NCBI GenBank assembly: GCA_024224815.1
Contig: JAAENC010000128.1
Span: 186,001 to 250,000 of the forward strand
Length of the DNA: 64,000 nt
Reading direction: 5' to 3'
Origin: Chloroflexota bacterium
GTDB taxonomy: Bacteria > Chloroflexota > Anaerolineae > Anaerolineales > Villigracilaceae
Shown here: positions 1 through 7,545 of the stretch, one piece after another
How positions within the stretch are numbered: position 1 is the first letter of the stretch
Layout of the letters: the number at the start of each line of letters is the position of its first letter
Position numbers and translations under genes: made by a program
Notes under the pieces: generated by a model
Told to the model about the DNA's origin: nothing
Database searches by the model: none
Seen by the model: the letters and a program-made list of their open reading frames with translations, nothing else

Positions 1-735
1 ATCTTCGGTACGTTGATTTTTAGGGTTTGTGAAAATTTCAGTGCCTGATGCATATTCTACTAATTTTCCTTGGAGGAAAAAGGCGGCATAATCGGATGTG
101 CGTGCTGCTTGTTGGACAGAATGTGGCACAAGAATAACTGTGTATTGCTTTTTTAGCTCAATAAGTGCATTTTCGACTTTGCTGGTAGAGATTGGGTCAA
201 GACCAGATGTGGGTTCATCGAGCAAGATGACATCCGGTTCGAGGGCGAGAGATCGAGCCAAACACAGGCGCTGTTGTTGTCCACCAGAGAGAGCTATGGC
301 GGGGTCATCCAGTCTGTCGTGGACTTCTTCCCAAAGGGCGGCAAGTTTTAGGCTACGCTCAACGGCTTCGTCATGGCGAGATTTTCGTTTTTCTCCAGCC
401 AATTCGAGACCGTAGGTTAAATTACCGCGAATGCTAAAAGGCAGTACAACAGGACGGGCAAAAACCATCCCGACTTTGCGTCGCAGGGCGATTACATCCA
501 GTTTGGGATCAAGGATATTCTCTCCATCTAGCAGGATTTTTCCCGAAACGCTCTCGACATCGGCTAGGTCGTTGAGCCGATTCAGACAGCGCAATAAGGA
601 GCTTTTTCCGCCTCCCGCCGGGCCGAAAAGCACGGTCGTGGCGTTGGCAGGGATATCGAGAGAGATGTCATTTAAAGATTCAGTCCCGTCGGAATATTGG
701 AGGGTTAAGTTTTCGATAATAATTTTGTTTTTCAT
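1..735 (-). CDS. pstB: Phosphate ABC transporter ATP-binding protein PstB (copy 1, 3' end outside window)
   Basis: ATPase that energises high-affinity phosphate import with PstA and PstC at the cytoplasmic membrane. The start ATG is at 735-733; 245 codons are visible and the C-terminus runs off the left edge. Walker A is GPAGGGKSS (residues 38-46), the signature is intact LSGGQ (149-153), Walker B is LLDEP with Asp173 and Glu174, and the switch His is at 205. Odd: the Q-loop reads MVFARP, so the glutamine conserved in ABC ATPases is Ala93. It is last of the visible pstS-pstC-pstA-pstB run on this strand. A second pstB at 3652-4419 carries complementary changes. PstB identity rests on the family-typical LCLARSLALEP stretch and on operon position. 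Confidence 0.95.
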   Translation of the reverse strand, partial: MKNKIIIENLTLQYSDGTESLNDISLDIPANATTVLFGPAGGGKSSLLRCLNRLNDLADVESVSGKILLDGENILDPKLDVIALRRKVGMVFARPVVLPFSIRGNLTYGLELAGEKRKSRHDEAVERSLKLAALWEEVHDRLDDPAIALSGGQQQRLCLARSLALEPDVILLDEPTSGLDPISTSKVENALIELKKQYTVILVPHSVQQAARTSDYAAFFLQGKLVEYASGTEIFTNPKNQRTED

Positions 736-749
736 AATTTTTTATTGCA

Positions 750-775
750 GTAGGGGCGGGGTGACCCCGCCCTTA
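750..775. repeat. Short palindromic intergenic repeat (GTAGGGGCG family, copy 1)
   Basis: An 11-nt arm GTAGGGGCGGG and its near-perfect complement CCCGCCCTTAC flank a 4-nt loop, between pstA and pstB. The same arm type occurs at 1660-1705 and 42304-42403, so this looks like a dispersed palindromic element. It may fold in the pst mRNA; there is no T-run, so it is not a typical terminator. Confidence 0.6.
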
Positions 776-783
776 CAATCTGT

Positions 784-1647
784 TTACCATTGCCTCTTCG
801 CCCGTGCTCTTGAGCGGATAAAGGTCGCGATCATATTCATGCCAAGAACGAAAACAAGCAAAACCAGCGCCGTCCCATATTGGATTTGAATAGGCATCTC
901 CGGTACTTGAGTAGAAATCACAAAAAGATGATAGGGCAAGGCCATTGTTGCATCAAAGGGACTGTGTGGTAAACGTGGGAGGAAAAAAGCCGCGCCCGTG
1001 AAGAGAATTGGGGCAGTTTCACCTGCCGCACGTTCTAGTCCAAGAATTACGCCGGTGATAATGCCGGGGAGTGCTTCTGGTAAAACGGTGCGTCGAATGG
1101 TTTGCCAGCGCGTTCCGCCGAGCGAAATGCTGACGGTACGGAAAGATTGTGGTACAGCGCGTAAAGCTTCTTCAGCAGTGCTAATGATGACGGGTAAGGT
1201 CATAATTGAGAGAGTCAAAGAAGCAGAGAGCATACTGGTGCCAAATTTTAGGAAGAGGACGAAAAGCCCTAGACCGAAAAGCCCGTAAACAACGGAGGGA
1301 ATCCCTGCTAAATTGATAATTGCCAAACGAATTAAGCGTGTGGCTCTATTGTCAGCAGCATATTCAGAGAGATAAATGGCGGCTGCAATCCCAAGCGGAA
1401 CGGAAAAAATGGCTGTGCCGAGTGTGAGATAAAAAGTACCGATAATGGCGGGCCAGATGCCACCTTCGCGCATTCCATCGCGAGGGAAGCCTGTAATGAA
1501 TTCCCAAGACATGGCGGGTGCGCCCTGTGCGATGATGTAGATCACTGTCCCGATGATGGGAATGATCGTTAGGAGAGTCATCAAAGTCAGGAGGGAAAAT
1601 CCCAGTTTTTCAGTTAGTTCTCGGTTTTTTGTAAAAATATTGTTCAT
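784..1647 (-). CDS. pstA: Phosphate ABC transporter permease PstA
   Basis: Membrane-spanning half of the Pst phosphate importer, pairing with PstC. The 287-residue protein has about six hydrophobic segments, the first at residues 18-40. The cytoplasmic EAA-like coupling loop, around residues 170-215 (RAVPQSFRTVSISLGGTRWQ followed by LPEALPGIITGVIL), is the surface that contacts the ATPase. Length is normal for PstA. It lies between pstC and pstB copy 1, separated from each by a palindromic repeat, consistent with an operon. The sequence just upstream of the ATG shows no strong Shine-Dalgarno motif. Confidence 0.95.
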   Translation of the reverse strand: MNNIFTKNRELTEKLGFSLLTLMTLLTIIPIIGTVIYIIAQGAPAMSWEFITGFPRDGMREGGIWPAIIGTFYLTLGTAIFSVPLGIAAAIYLSEYAADNRATRLIRLAIINLAGIPSVVYGLFGLGLFVLFLKFGTSMLSASLTLSIMTLPVIISTAEEALRAVPQSFRTVSISLGGTRWQTIRRTVLPEALPGIITGVILGLERAAGETAPILFTGAAFFLPRLPHSPFDATMALPYHLFVISTQVPEMPIQIQYGTALVLLVFVLGMNMIATFIRSRARAKRQW

Positions 1648-1659
1648 AGGATTATTTAT

Positions 1660-1705
1660 GTAGGGGCGACGTCCTGTCGCCCGGGCGCGGAAACCACGCC
1701 CCTAC
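1660..1705. repeat. Short palindromic intergenic repeat (GTAGGGGCG family, copy 2)
   Basis: Ends GTAGGGGCG and CGCCCCTAC are exact inverted complements. The centre holds a second small stem, GGCGAC/GTCGCC-like. It sits between pstC and pstA. Same family as 750-775 and 42304-42403. Confidence 0.65.
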
Positions 1706-1714
1706 AAGAAATTG

Positions 1715-2611
1715 TTAGGACAAAACCCGCTCTGCACGTTTCTTTTGTCTAAAGACAACGGCAGAAGCGGTGACGTTGACAATTAGGGAGATGATGAATA
1801 AAACCATACCGATAAAGAAAAGTACATGATAATGCGTACTTGCGTTCGCAACTTCACCCATTTCTGCGGCGATGGTGGCTGTCATTGTGCGGATTGGGGA
1901 GAAAAGATCACCTAATCCTGTTGCCAGGGCAGGGGCGTTGCCGGTGACCATCATTACAGTCATTGTTTCTCCGATGGAACGTCCTACGCCGAGCATGACG
2001 GCGGTTAATACGCCTGATCGGGCGGCGGGCAATGTGACGCGCCAAATGGTTTGCCAACGGGTTGCGCCAAGTGCTAGGGCTGCATCTCGATAAGATTTAG
2101 GAACAGCATCTAGCGCGTCTTCGGCTATCGAGACAACGGTCGGGATGGCGATCCCACCCAAGAGTAGGGCGCCGGATAATGCTGTTAAACCCGTGGGCAA
2201 GTTTAGGGAAACGCGGAGCGCCGGTGAAAGGATTAATATCCCTAAAAACCCGAGTACGACGGAGGGGAGTCCGCCTAATAATTCGACCAGTGGTTTGAGT
2301 AAATTTCGCACCCAGCGAGGGGCAATTTCTGAGAGATAAATGGCTGTGCCTATCCCAAATGGGACGGCAATAATGCCCGCGCCAATAGTAACGAGCAATG
2401 AGCCGGTGATGAGTGGCAAAATCCCGTAATAGCTTTCGATGGGATACCAGCGCAGCGCAAAAAGATCGCCAAGCGGTACTTCGCTGAGGGTGGGGAGACC
2501 TTCTTTGAGTAGAAAGAAGAAGATCAGGGAGACGAAAATAATGGCTGAGTAGCCAGAAAATTTGATAAGGCGGGTAATGATGAACTCACGCCAGTTTAGG
2601 TCTTTTTCCAT
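1715..2611 (-). CDS. pstC: Phosphate ABC transporter permease PstC
   Basis: Second membrane subunit of the Pst phosphate importer. The 298-residue protein has about six membrane segments, the first at residues 17-38. The coupling-loop motif DAVPKSYRDAALALGATRWQ lies around residues 166-185, and the region GVGRSIGETMTVMMVTGN near 205-222 is typical of PstC. It lies directly downstream of pstS and upstream of pstA on the same strand. The gap to pstS carries a palindromic repeat element (2628-2688). Confidence 0.95.
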   Translation of the reverse strand: MEKDLNWREFIITRLIKFSGYSAIIFVSLIFFFLLKEGLPTLSEVPLGDLFALRWYPIESYYGILPLITGSLLVTIGAGIIAVPFGIGTAIYLSEIAPRWVRNLLKPLVELLGGLPSVVLGFLGILILSPALRVSLNLPTGLTALSGALLLGGIAIPTVVSIAEDALDAVPKSYRDAALALGATRWQTIWRVTLPAARSGVLTAVMLGVGRSIGETMTVMMVTGNAPALATGLGDLFSPIRTMTATIAAEMGEVANASTHYHVLFFIGMVLFIISLIVNVTASAVVFRQKKRAERVLS

Positions 2612-2627
2612 ATTTTTTCCAGGTAAA

Positions 2628-2688
2628 TGTCACTGCGAGCGAAGCAAAGCAGTCTCCTTCACTGTCTTGGAGCTGCCTCGCAATGACA
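2628..2688. repeat. Dispersed inverted-repeat element (TGTCAYTGCGAG family, copy A)
   Basis: A 61-bp element bounded by TGTCACTGCGAG and CTCGCAATGACA, inverted complements with one mismatch. Internal arms GCAGTCTCC and GGAGCTGC are also complementary. It fills the pstS-pstC gap. Related copies are at 13982-14074 and 45381-45474. No coding capacity and no transposase nearby, so it resembles a REP/MITE-like element. Confidence 0.7.
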
Positions 2689-2695
2689 TGATTGT

Positions 2696-3565
2696 TTAAT
2701 TTATTGGCACAAAGCCTAGTTCTTTTACAATATCTTGCGCGACGCCCTGCATGATCCAATCGAGATATTCTGCGACTATGCCTTTAGGTTCGCCGTTGGT
2801 GTACATATATAAGTCGCGTGCAATGGGGTAAGTGCCAGAGTTGACTGTTTCTACAGAGGGCAAAATATATTCATCGCCTTCTTCGGGGGCAATCGCGATC
2901 ACTTTTAAGTCGTGCGGTACATAACCCAAACCATCGTAACCGATCGCATTCGGATTTTGACGTACTTCTACAATAATGCCTTCGGATGAGGGAAGAAGCA
3001 ATGTGGTTGTAGAAAAAAGCGTCTTGGACTCTTTATCGCCTAAGCGCAAAACCGTTTCTAAAAAATAAACGTGCGTCCCCGAGTTGGTCTCACGAGAAAG
3101 GCGCACGATCGGGCGGTCATCACCGCCAACTTCGCTCCAGTTTGTATAAACGCCACTATAAATATCTGAAATTTGCTTTAAAGTCAGCTCAGTAACGGGA
3201 TTTTCAGGATTAACGATCACCGCAATTGCATCTCGCGCAATAATATGTTCTACAGGCACAATTCCCTGCTCGGCGGCTAGGTCGATCTCTTTTTGCTTGA
3301 TTTGGCGGGATGCGTTGGCGATATCGACTGTACCATTAACCAGCGCAGCGATACCCGTCCCTGACCCGCCACCTGTTACCGATAAACGGATATTGGGGTA
3401 GTCCGACTGATATTGCTCTGCCCACGCCAACGCCAAATTGACGATGGTATCTGAGCCTTTATTTTCAATATATGCTTGGGGGGCTGAATCGGTGGCACCT
3501 TCTCCCGAAGGGGAACAGGAGACCAAAAAGACAAATACAAGGGTGAGTATTAGTATACGTTTCAT
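2696..3565 (-). CDS. pstS: Phosphate-binding lipoprotein PstS
   Basis: Extracytoplasmic receptor that binds phosphate and delivers it to PstCA. The 289-residue precursor starts with a lipoprotein signal, hydrophobic residues 4-16 followed by the lipobox LVSC (Cys17), then a Ser/Gly-rich linker. The mature part is a PBP-like domain with phosphate-contact segments SVTGGGSGTGIAALVNG and RETNSGTHVYF. It is first gene of the pst run. A TATAAT-like box on this strand ends only about 9 nt before the ATG, suggesting a very short leader. The intergenic region shared with the divergent pstB copy 2 holds a Pho-box-like direct repeat. Confidence 0.95.
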   Translation of the reverse strand: MKRILILTLVFVFLVSCSPSGEGATDSAPQAYIENKGSDTIVNLALAWAEQYQSDYPNIRLSVTGGGSGTGIAALVNGTVDIANASRQIKQKEIDLAAEQGIVPVEHIIARDAIAVIVNPENPVTELTLKQISDIYSGVYTNWSEVGGDDRPIVRLSRETNSGTHVYFLETVLRLGDKESKTLFSTTTLLLPSSEGIIVEVRQNPNAIGYDGLGYVPHDLKVIAIAPEEGDEYILPSVETVNSGTYPIARDLYMYTNGEPKGIVAEYLDWIMQGVAQDIVKELGFVPIN

Positions 3566-3603
3566 TGGGGCGAATTATAACGTATTTCATATAGGAATCA
3601 TCT

Positions 3604-3620
3604 TTAACAACTTGTTAACG
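3604..3620. promoter_or_regulatory. Pho-box-like direct repeat between pstS and pstB2
   Basis: TTAACA at 3604-3609, five bases, then TTAACG at 3615-3620 form an 11-nt phased direct repeat. Read on the other strand it is TTAACA-N5-TTAAAG. Gram-positive PhoP boxes are TT(A/T/C)ACA repeats with 5-nt spacers. The position between divergent phosphate-uptake genes fits control of both by a PhoB/PhoP-type regulator. Only two repeats are visible. Confidence 0.45.
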
Positions 3621-3639
3621 CAAGCTATCTTTTTTACGG

Positions 3640-3645
3640 TAAAAT
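3640..3645 (+). promoter_or_regulatory. -10-like box of pstB copy 2, possibly leaderless
   Basis: TAAAAT ends 6 nt before the ATG at 3652. The Pho-box-like repeat ends 19 nt upstream and there is no good -35, as is common for activator-dependent promoters. No Shine-Dalgarno sequence precedes the ATG, so transcription may start at or near the start codon. Confidence 0.4.
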
Positions 3646-3651
3646 CACGCT

Positions 3652-4419
3652 ATGACAAATATCGAACCAGTTTTTTCTATAGAAAATCTTAATTTTTATT
3701 ATGGGGCGAATCGAGCTTTATCCAATATCAATATGGACATCATGCCCCGCAAAGTGACCGCCCTGATCGGGCCTTCCGGCTGCGGAAAATCGACCTATCT
3801 ACGTTGTCTAAATCGAATGAACGATACCATCGCCGGCACGCGCGTCGAAGGCAAAATACTCTTGCACGGTGAAGATATCTACGCCCCAGATGTTGATGAA
3901 GTGGATTTGCGTCAGCGGGTAGGGATGGTTTTTCAAACCCCGAACCCCTTCCCGCAATCCATTTTTGATAATGTTGCTTTTGGCCCACGCGTACTTGGGC
4001 TTACAAATAACAAAACTGACCTTGAAGAAGTTATAGTCAAAAGTCTCACAAAAGCCGCTCTCTGGGACGATGTCAAAGATGACCTAAAACAAGGCGCGCT
4101 CAGTCTATCTTTAGGGCAGCAACAACGCCTTTGCATTGCGCGCGTTATCGCTGTACAGCCCGAGGTGATTTTGATGGACGAATCGACATCTGCACTTGAC
4201 CCTATCGCAACGGGACATGTCGAAGACCTGATTGCGGAGCTAAAAGAAGATTATACGATCGTCATCGTCACGCATAATATGCAACAGGCGGCGCGTGTTT
4301 CTGACGTAACAGGTCTCTTTTGGTTGGGCGAGTTGATTGAATTCAATAAAACAAAAGAGATATTTACCCGTCCGAAAGAAGAACTGACCGAAGCCTATAT
4401 CACCGGGCGGATGGGCTAA
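3652..4419 (+). CDS. pstB: Phosphate ABC transporter ATP-binding protein PstB (copy 2, divergent)
   Basis: Second PstB-type ATPase, 255 residues (normal length), transcribed away from pstSCAB. Walker A is GPSGCGKST (40-48), the Q-loop Gln95 is present ([10 protein letters not shown]), Walker B is LMDES with Asp176 and Glu177, and the switch His is at 208. Odd: the ABC signature reads LSLGQ (152-156) instead of LSGGQ, and the residue after the catalytic Glu is Ser178 rather than Pro. The rest of the PstB signature, QQQRLCIAR, is intact. Its lesions complement those of copy 1, so the two may work as a heterodimer (inference). A terminator follows at 4441-4466. Confidence 0.93.
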   Translation: MTNIEPVFSIENLNFYYGANRALSNINMDIMPRKVTALIGPSGCGKSTYLRCLNRMNDTIAGTRVEGKILLHGEDIYAPDVDEVDLRQRVGMVFQTPNPFPQSIFDNVAFGPRVLGLTNNKTDLEEVIVKSLTKAALWDDVKDDLKQGALSLSLGQQQRLCIARVIAVQPEVILMDESTSALDPIATGHVEDLIAELKEDYTIVIVTHNMQQAARVSDVTGLFWLGELIEFNKTKEIFTRPKEELTEAYITGRMG

Positions 4420-4440
4420 AATTCTTCCAAAAAACTTGAG

Positions 4441-4466
4441 CCACCCCTAAAAAGGTGGTTTTTTTT
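4441..4466 (+). terminator. Rho-independent terminator after pstB copy 2
   Basis: CCACC (4441-4445) pairs with GGTGG (4454-4458) around an A-rich loop and is followed directly by eight T. It lies 22 nt after the stop codon. Confidence 0.85.
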
Positions 4467-4479
4467 ATCCTAAAAAAAA

Positions 4480-5412
4480 CTATCGCAAAGTCTGAAAAGG
4501 TCTTTGTACAGAAGATAAGGCTGCACCAGAAGCTTGCCAAGCATCTTGCTGTGCACGTTTTTCGGCTATCCCATTTTCTGCTTGCTCAATAATATAATCA
4601 ACCATTCTTGCGGGGATATTAACACTGGTCGTTTCGATGCTATTACGGAATTCCATCGTATGGTTTACTTCGTTGACGGTGAAACTATCTTCTGTTTCAA
4701 AAAGATCGACCGCGAGTAAACCACCGCCCATCGCTCTTGCTGTTTGGCGACAGATTTGCTCCAGCTTTGGCGTGAGTGGACAATTGCTAGCCACCCCGCC
4801 GCGCGCCGTATTCGTGATCCAATTCTCAGATGAACGATAAATCGCGCCAATTACTTCATCTCCGATCACAAAAGCACGGATATCTCGCCCCGGCTTATTA
4901 ATATATTCCTGCACATAAAAAACTTTGTGGTTTACACCCAAAGATGCCTTATGCTCAATAACCGCTTCTGCCATTTCGTGGCTATCTACACGCGCGAGCA
5001 AACGCCCCCATGAGCCGACTACGGGCTTAAGTACACAGGGGTAGCCCATGGCATCTGTTGCCTGTAGCGCTGTATCGCTGTCAAAGGCCATTAATACGCG
5101 AGGGGTAGGGATGCCGAGATTTTCCAGAATTTGGCTGGTGATATATTTATCGCCGCATTTTTCTGCCACAGCAGATGGATTAACAACAGGAACGCCATGT
5201 GCTTCAAACATTCTGGAAACGTAAAGCCCGCGTGAATGAGAAATAGAGCGTTCGAGAACAACATCCACATCTACGGGGAGTTGGGCGATGTCAAAATAGC
5301 GATTCCCATCATTAATGCGCGCCACTTCGACATCCGGGCGTGATTCCAGTTCCTTGAGTAATAGTTTTTCTTCAACACGAAGACGAGAGTAGAGAAATCC
5401 GACACGAATCAT
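4480..5412 (-). CDS. lysX: LysX, ATP-grasp ligase of carrier-protein (LysW) lysine biosynthesis
   Basis: LysX joins the alpha-amino group of 2-aminoadipate to the C-terminal Glu of the carrier LysW; paralogues do the same with glutamate for arginine. The start chosen is the ATG at 5412 (protein MIRVGFLYSR...), preceded by AAAGGAG at 7-nt spacing; an in-frame start at 5445 would lie inside the upstream terminator. ATP-grasp features include LKPVVGSWGRLLARV, VQEYINKPGRDIRAFV, NTARGG and the LysX-type closing motif EVNHTMEFRNS. Length (310 aa) is slightly above the family norm owing to a C-terminal tail. LysW and the other lys genes are not in this window. The substrate could be glutamate (ArgX), but the lysine-rich leader frame upstream argues for lysine. 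Confidence 0.9.
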   Translation of the reverse strand: MIRVGFLYSRLRVEEKLLLKELESRPDVEVARINDGNRYFDIAQLPVDVDVVLERSISHSRGLYVSRMFEAHGVPVVNPSAVAEKCGDKYITSQILENLGIPTPRVLMAFDSDTALQATDAMGYPCVLKPVVGSWGRLLARVDSHEMAEAVIEHKASLGVNHKVFYVQEYINKPGRDIRAFVIGDEVIGAIYRSSENWITNTARGGVASNCPLTPKLEQICRQTARAMGGGLLAVDLFETEDSFTVNEVNHTMEFRNSIETTSVNIPARMVDYIIEQAENGIAEKRAQQDAWQASGAALSSVQRPFQTLR

Positions 5413-5440
5413 TTTGTAGCTCCTTTGGTAGAAAACAAAA

Positions 5441-5470
5441 AACACGCTCTCCGATGATGGAGAGCGTGTT
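5441..5470 (-). terminator. Intrinsic terminator in the lysX leader (candidate attenuator)
   Basis: A perfect 12-bp stem (plus-strand arms 5441-5452 and 5459-5470, loop of 6) is followed on the minus strand by TTTTGTTTTC. It sits between the leader frame and lysX, ending 29 nt before the lysX ATG. AGCGTG, present in the 3' arm, also occurs upstream in the transcript (5507-5502) and could pair with CACGCT of the 5' arm instead. Confidence 0.8.
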
Positions 5471-5523
5471 TGGTCAATAAGTGAATAATTGCGCGCTAAT
5501 GCACGCTTCTTATGAAATCATTC

Positions 5524-5622
5524 CTAACCCAAACTGCCCACAGATCCAATCACCGAAGGTGCGGATGCGGGCTGGGGTTTAGCTTTAGCCTTAAGAGCGA
5601 AAGATGCTAGGGTTGCGTTCAT
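5524..5622 (-). CDS. Putative leader peptide of lysX (32 codons)
   Basis: A short frame starting ATG at 5622, MNATLASFALKAKAKPQPAS then APSVIGSVGSLG and TAG. It has three lysine codons in five (residues 11, 13, 15). There is no Shine-Dalgarno sequence; the ATG begins 10 nt after a TAGAAT -10 box, so it may be translated from a leaderless transcript. It has no cysteines and is not LysW (about 54 residues, zinc-binding). The position ahead of a terminator and lysX suggests a regulatory leader; a small-peptide function is the alternative. Translation is not proven. Confidence 0.45.
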   Translation of the reverse strand: MNATLASFALKAKAKPQPASAPSVIGSVGSLG

Positions 5623-5632
5623 AATTGGCGGT

Positions 5633-5660
5633 ATTCTATCATCGTTGAGATATATGTCAA
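5633..5660 (-). promoter_or_regulatory. Sigma-70-type promoter of the lysX leader
   Basis: On the minus strand, TTGACA (plus positions 5655-5660), a 16-nt spacer and TAGAAT (5633-5638). The expected start point, near 5626, is about 4 nt before the leader ATG. Confidence 0.65.
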
Positions 5661-5805
5661 GGAAATGGTAGCAAGCCCAAATCAGGGGTGTTGTTCATAG
5701 GGACTTTGCTTTGGTGCGAGGTACGCTAAATCAAGATCCTTTCCTTGTAAGGTAATCGTAAGCTTTTTAAATCTGAAGTAAAGAGAAAAGGAGTACAATA
5801 GAGTT

Positions 5806-6435
5806 ATGAATATTCCTTATGGTCCTCTCCTGGTTGTTGAAGATGTCCCTAACATCCTGGAATTACTTAGCGTTACTTTACGTTTTAAAGGATATCCCGT
5901 AATAACTGCAGGTAATGGTGAAGAAGCACTTGAAATTATCGCCAAAGAACGCCCCGCGCTTATTATCACAGATATTCTTATGCCAAAAATGGATGGCTAC
6001 GCCTTTGTGCAAAATTTGCGTACAGATATTAAAACACACGACATTCCTATCATTTTTCTTTCGGCAACCTATGTTACACCCGAAGACAAAACTTTTGCAC
6101 TAAGCCTTGGCGCATCACGCTTTATTGAAAAACCCATCGACACCGAAGACTTTCTTTTAACCATTGCCGAGTTGCTCACGCAAGGGCCTTCTACTGTCCC
6201 GCAACCTCTTGAAGACGGTGAGTTTTATGTTGGCTACGGGCAGCGTCTTGAAAATAAGTTGCGCCATAAAAACACCCAAATTACGCGCACAGAGCGTCTT
6301 TTAAAAACCCTGCCAAAAGAACAAGTGGCTTCTTTTGAGCAACTTCTTGCTCAGGCAAAGCGAGATAGAGAGCAAATTCGCGCTGAACTGGAAGAAATTG
6401 AGAAAATACTTAAAAACATCCCTGAAACTGAATGA
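5806..6435 (+). CDS. Response regulator with C-terminal coiled coil
   Basis: A 209-residue single-domain response regulator. Residues 7-125 form a receiver domain: acidic pair ED near 12-13, phospho-acceptor Asp in LIITDILMPKMDG (about residue 56), conserved Ser/Thr in FLSAT and switch Lys in FIEKPID. Residues 140-205 are charged and helical, probably a coiled coil, with no DNA-binding or enzyme domain, so output is likely by protein contact. The stop overlaps the start of the next gene (ATGA at 6432), so the two are co-translated. TACAAT ends 6 nt before the ATG, suggesting a leaderless mRNA, although AAAGGAG lies 12 nt upstream. Confidence 0.88.
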   Translation: MNIPYGPLLVVEDVPNILELLSVTLRFKGYPVITAGNGEEALEIIAKERPALIITDILMPKMDGYAFVQNLRTDIKTHDIPIIFLSATYVTPEDKTFALSLGASRFIEKPIDTEDFLLTIAELLTQGPSTVPQPLEDGEFYVGYGQRLENKLRHKNTQITRTERLLKTLPKEQVASFEQLLAQAKRDREQIRAELEEIEKILKNIPETE

Positions 6436-7217
6436 AAAAACCAAAACTTAGTGACCTTGAAAAACTGGCCAAAGAAGCCGGCTCAATTTTACGCGCCGGT
6501 TATAATAAAACGCATCAGGTGGAATATAAAAGCACCATCGACCTTGTTACCGAAGTTGATCGTCAGGCAGAAGAATTTTTACTTAAATCTATTTTAGATA
6601 AATTTCCCGAGCACCATATTCTCGCTGAAGAAAAAGGTGTAGTAAAGGGAAATAACGATCATATTTGGTATATAGACCCATTGGATGGAACGGTCAATTA
6701 CGCCCACAATATCCCCATCTTCTGTGTTTCTATCGCTTACGCTTACAAACGTGACCTTAGGCTTGCTACCGTTTACGATCCAATGCGTGACGAAATCTTT
6801 TCAGCCGAACGTGGAAAAGGCGCATGGCTGAACGGAGTTCCGATAAGGGTGTCCCAAGTAACTACACTTGAGCGTAGTCTTCTCGTAACCGGTTTTCCCT
6901 ACGATATGTGGAATACAAGTAATGACAATCTTGCCAATTACGGACGTTTTGCAAAACAAACACAAGGCGTTCGTAGGCTAGGCGCAGCCGCACTTGATCT
7001 TTGCTATGTTGGCGCAGGCCGTTTTGAAGGTTTTTGGGAGACATCTCTCCAGCCCTGGGATGTAGCAGCAGGCGGATTGATCGCCGAAGAAGCCGGCGCA
7101 AAAGTGACAGATATGGAAGGAGAAGGGGATTATGTATCTTATCCAGTTTCTATACTTGCTGCACCATCAGGCTTGCACAAAAAAATGATGGAAGTCTTAG
7201 AAAGCAAAGATGATTAG
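6432..7217 (+). CDS. Inositol monophosphatase family protein
   Basis: Mg-dependent sugar or inositol phosphate phosphatase of the IMPase/SuhB/FBPase-like superfamily, 261 residues (normal). Metal-binding motifs are visible: the Glu of LAEEKG, DPLDGTVNYAH with its DxxDGT core, and WDVAAGGLIAEEAGA near the C-terminus. The exact substrate (inositol-1-phosphate, histidinol phosphate, NADP or fructose-1,6-bisphosphate) cannot be assigned from sequence. It overlaps the response regulator by 4 nt. Its 3' end overlaps that of the convergent gene at 7214 by 4 nt. Confidence 0.9.
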   Translation: MKKPKLSDLEKLAKEAGSILRAGYNKTHQVEYKSTIDLVTEVDRQAEEFLLKSILDKFPEHHILAEEKGVVKGNNDHIWYIDPLDGTVNYAHNIPIFCVSIAYAYKRDLRLATVYDPMRDEIFSAERGKGAWLNGVPIRVSQVTTLERSLLVTGFPYDMWNTSNDNLANYGRFAKQTQGVRRLGAAALDLCYVGAGRFEGFWETSLQPWDVAAGGLIAEEAGAKVTDMEGEGDYVSYPVSILAAPSGLHKKMMEVLESKDD

Positions 7218-7480
7218 TTAGCTTTATTTTTAGCTGAAAGTAATAAATGCCAAATAGCCGGGACAATAATAATTAATGTTATTAGCACAGCCCAAATAAG
7301 AATCCCGTCTGTTGAACCAACTTCGAGCGTTATATCAACTTCGGTCGGAAGAGGCGTTGGGGTAGGCGTAGCACTTTGAGATGTTACAGAGCTGAACCCA
7401 AATGCAGCCCCTAAGAAAACCAGCATAATGCCTATAGTAAGAAAGATAACTTTACGAGAATGTGTTGGTTTTTTTTTCAT
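7214..7480 (-). CDS. Small membrane protein with Thr-Pro linker, unknown function
   Basis: An 88-residue protein with two hydrophobic stretches: one near the N-terminus (VIFLTIGIMLVFLGAAFGF) and one near the C-terminus (IWAVLITLIIIVPAIWHLLL). The loop between them, about 30 residues, contains TPTPTPLPTEV, a low-complexity Thr/Pro linker typical of surface-exposed segments. I chose the ATG at 7480 over an in-frame TTG at 7492; neither has a Shine-Dalgarno motif. It is convergent with the phosphatase gene. I recognise no family. Confidence 0.6.
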   Translation of the reverse strand: MKKKPTHSRKVIFLTIGIMLVFLGAAFGFSSVTSQSATPTPTPLPTEVDITLEVGSTDGILIWAVLITLIIIVPAIWHLLLSAKNKAN

Positions 7481-7502
7481 AGAAGTGACCAAATTATAAT
7501 TT

Positions 7503-7541
7503 AAAAGTCAAGGACACGAATTTTTCGTGTCCTTGACTTTT
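7503..7541 (-). terminator. Strong hairpin after tRNA-Ser (bidirectional terminator)
   Basis: An 18-bp perfect stem (7503-7520 with 7524-7541) around a 3-nt loop, with A/T runs on both sides. It starts 4 nt past the tRNA-Ser 3' end on the minus strand. Confidence 0.85.
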
Positions 7542-7545
7542 CTTG

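Noticed and set aside
5524..5622. Possible LysW carrier gene next to lysX
   Set aside because: LysW is about 54 residues with zinc-binding cysteines and a C-terminal Glu. This frame has 32 codons, no Cys and ends in Gly.
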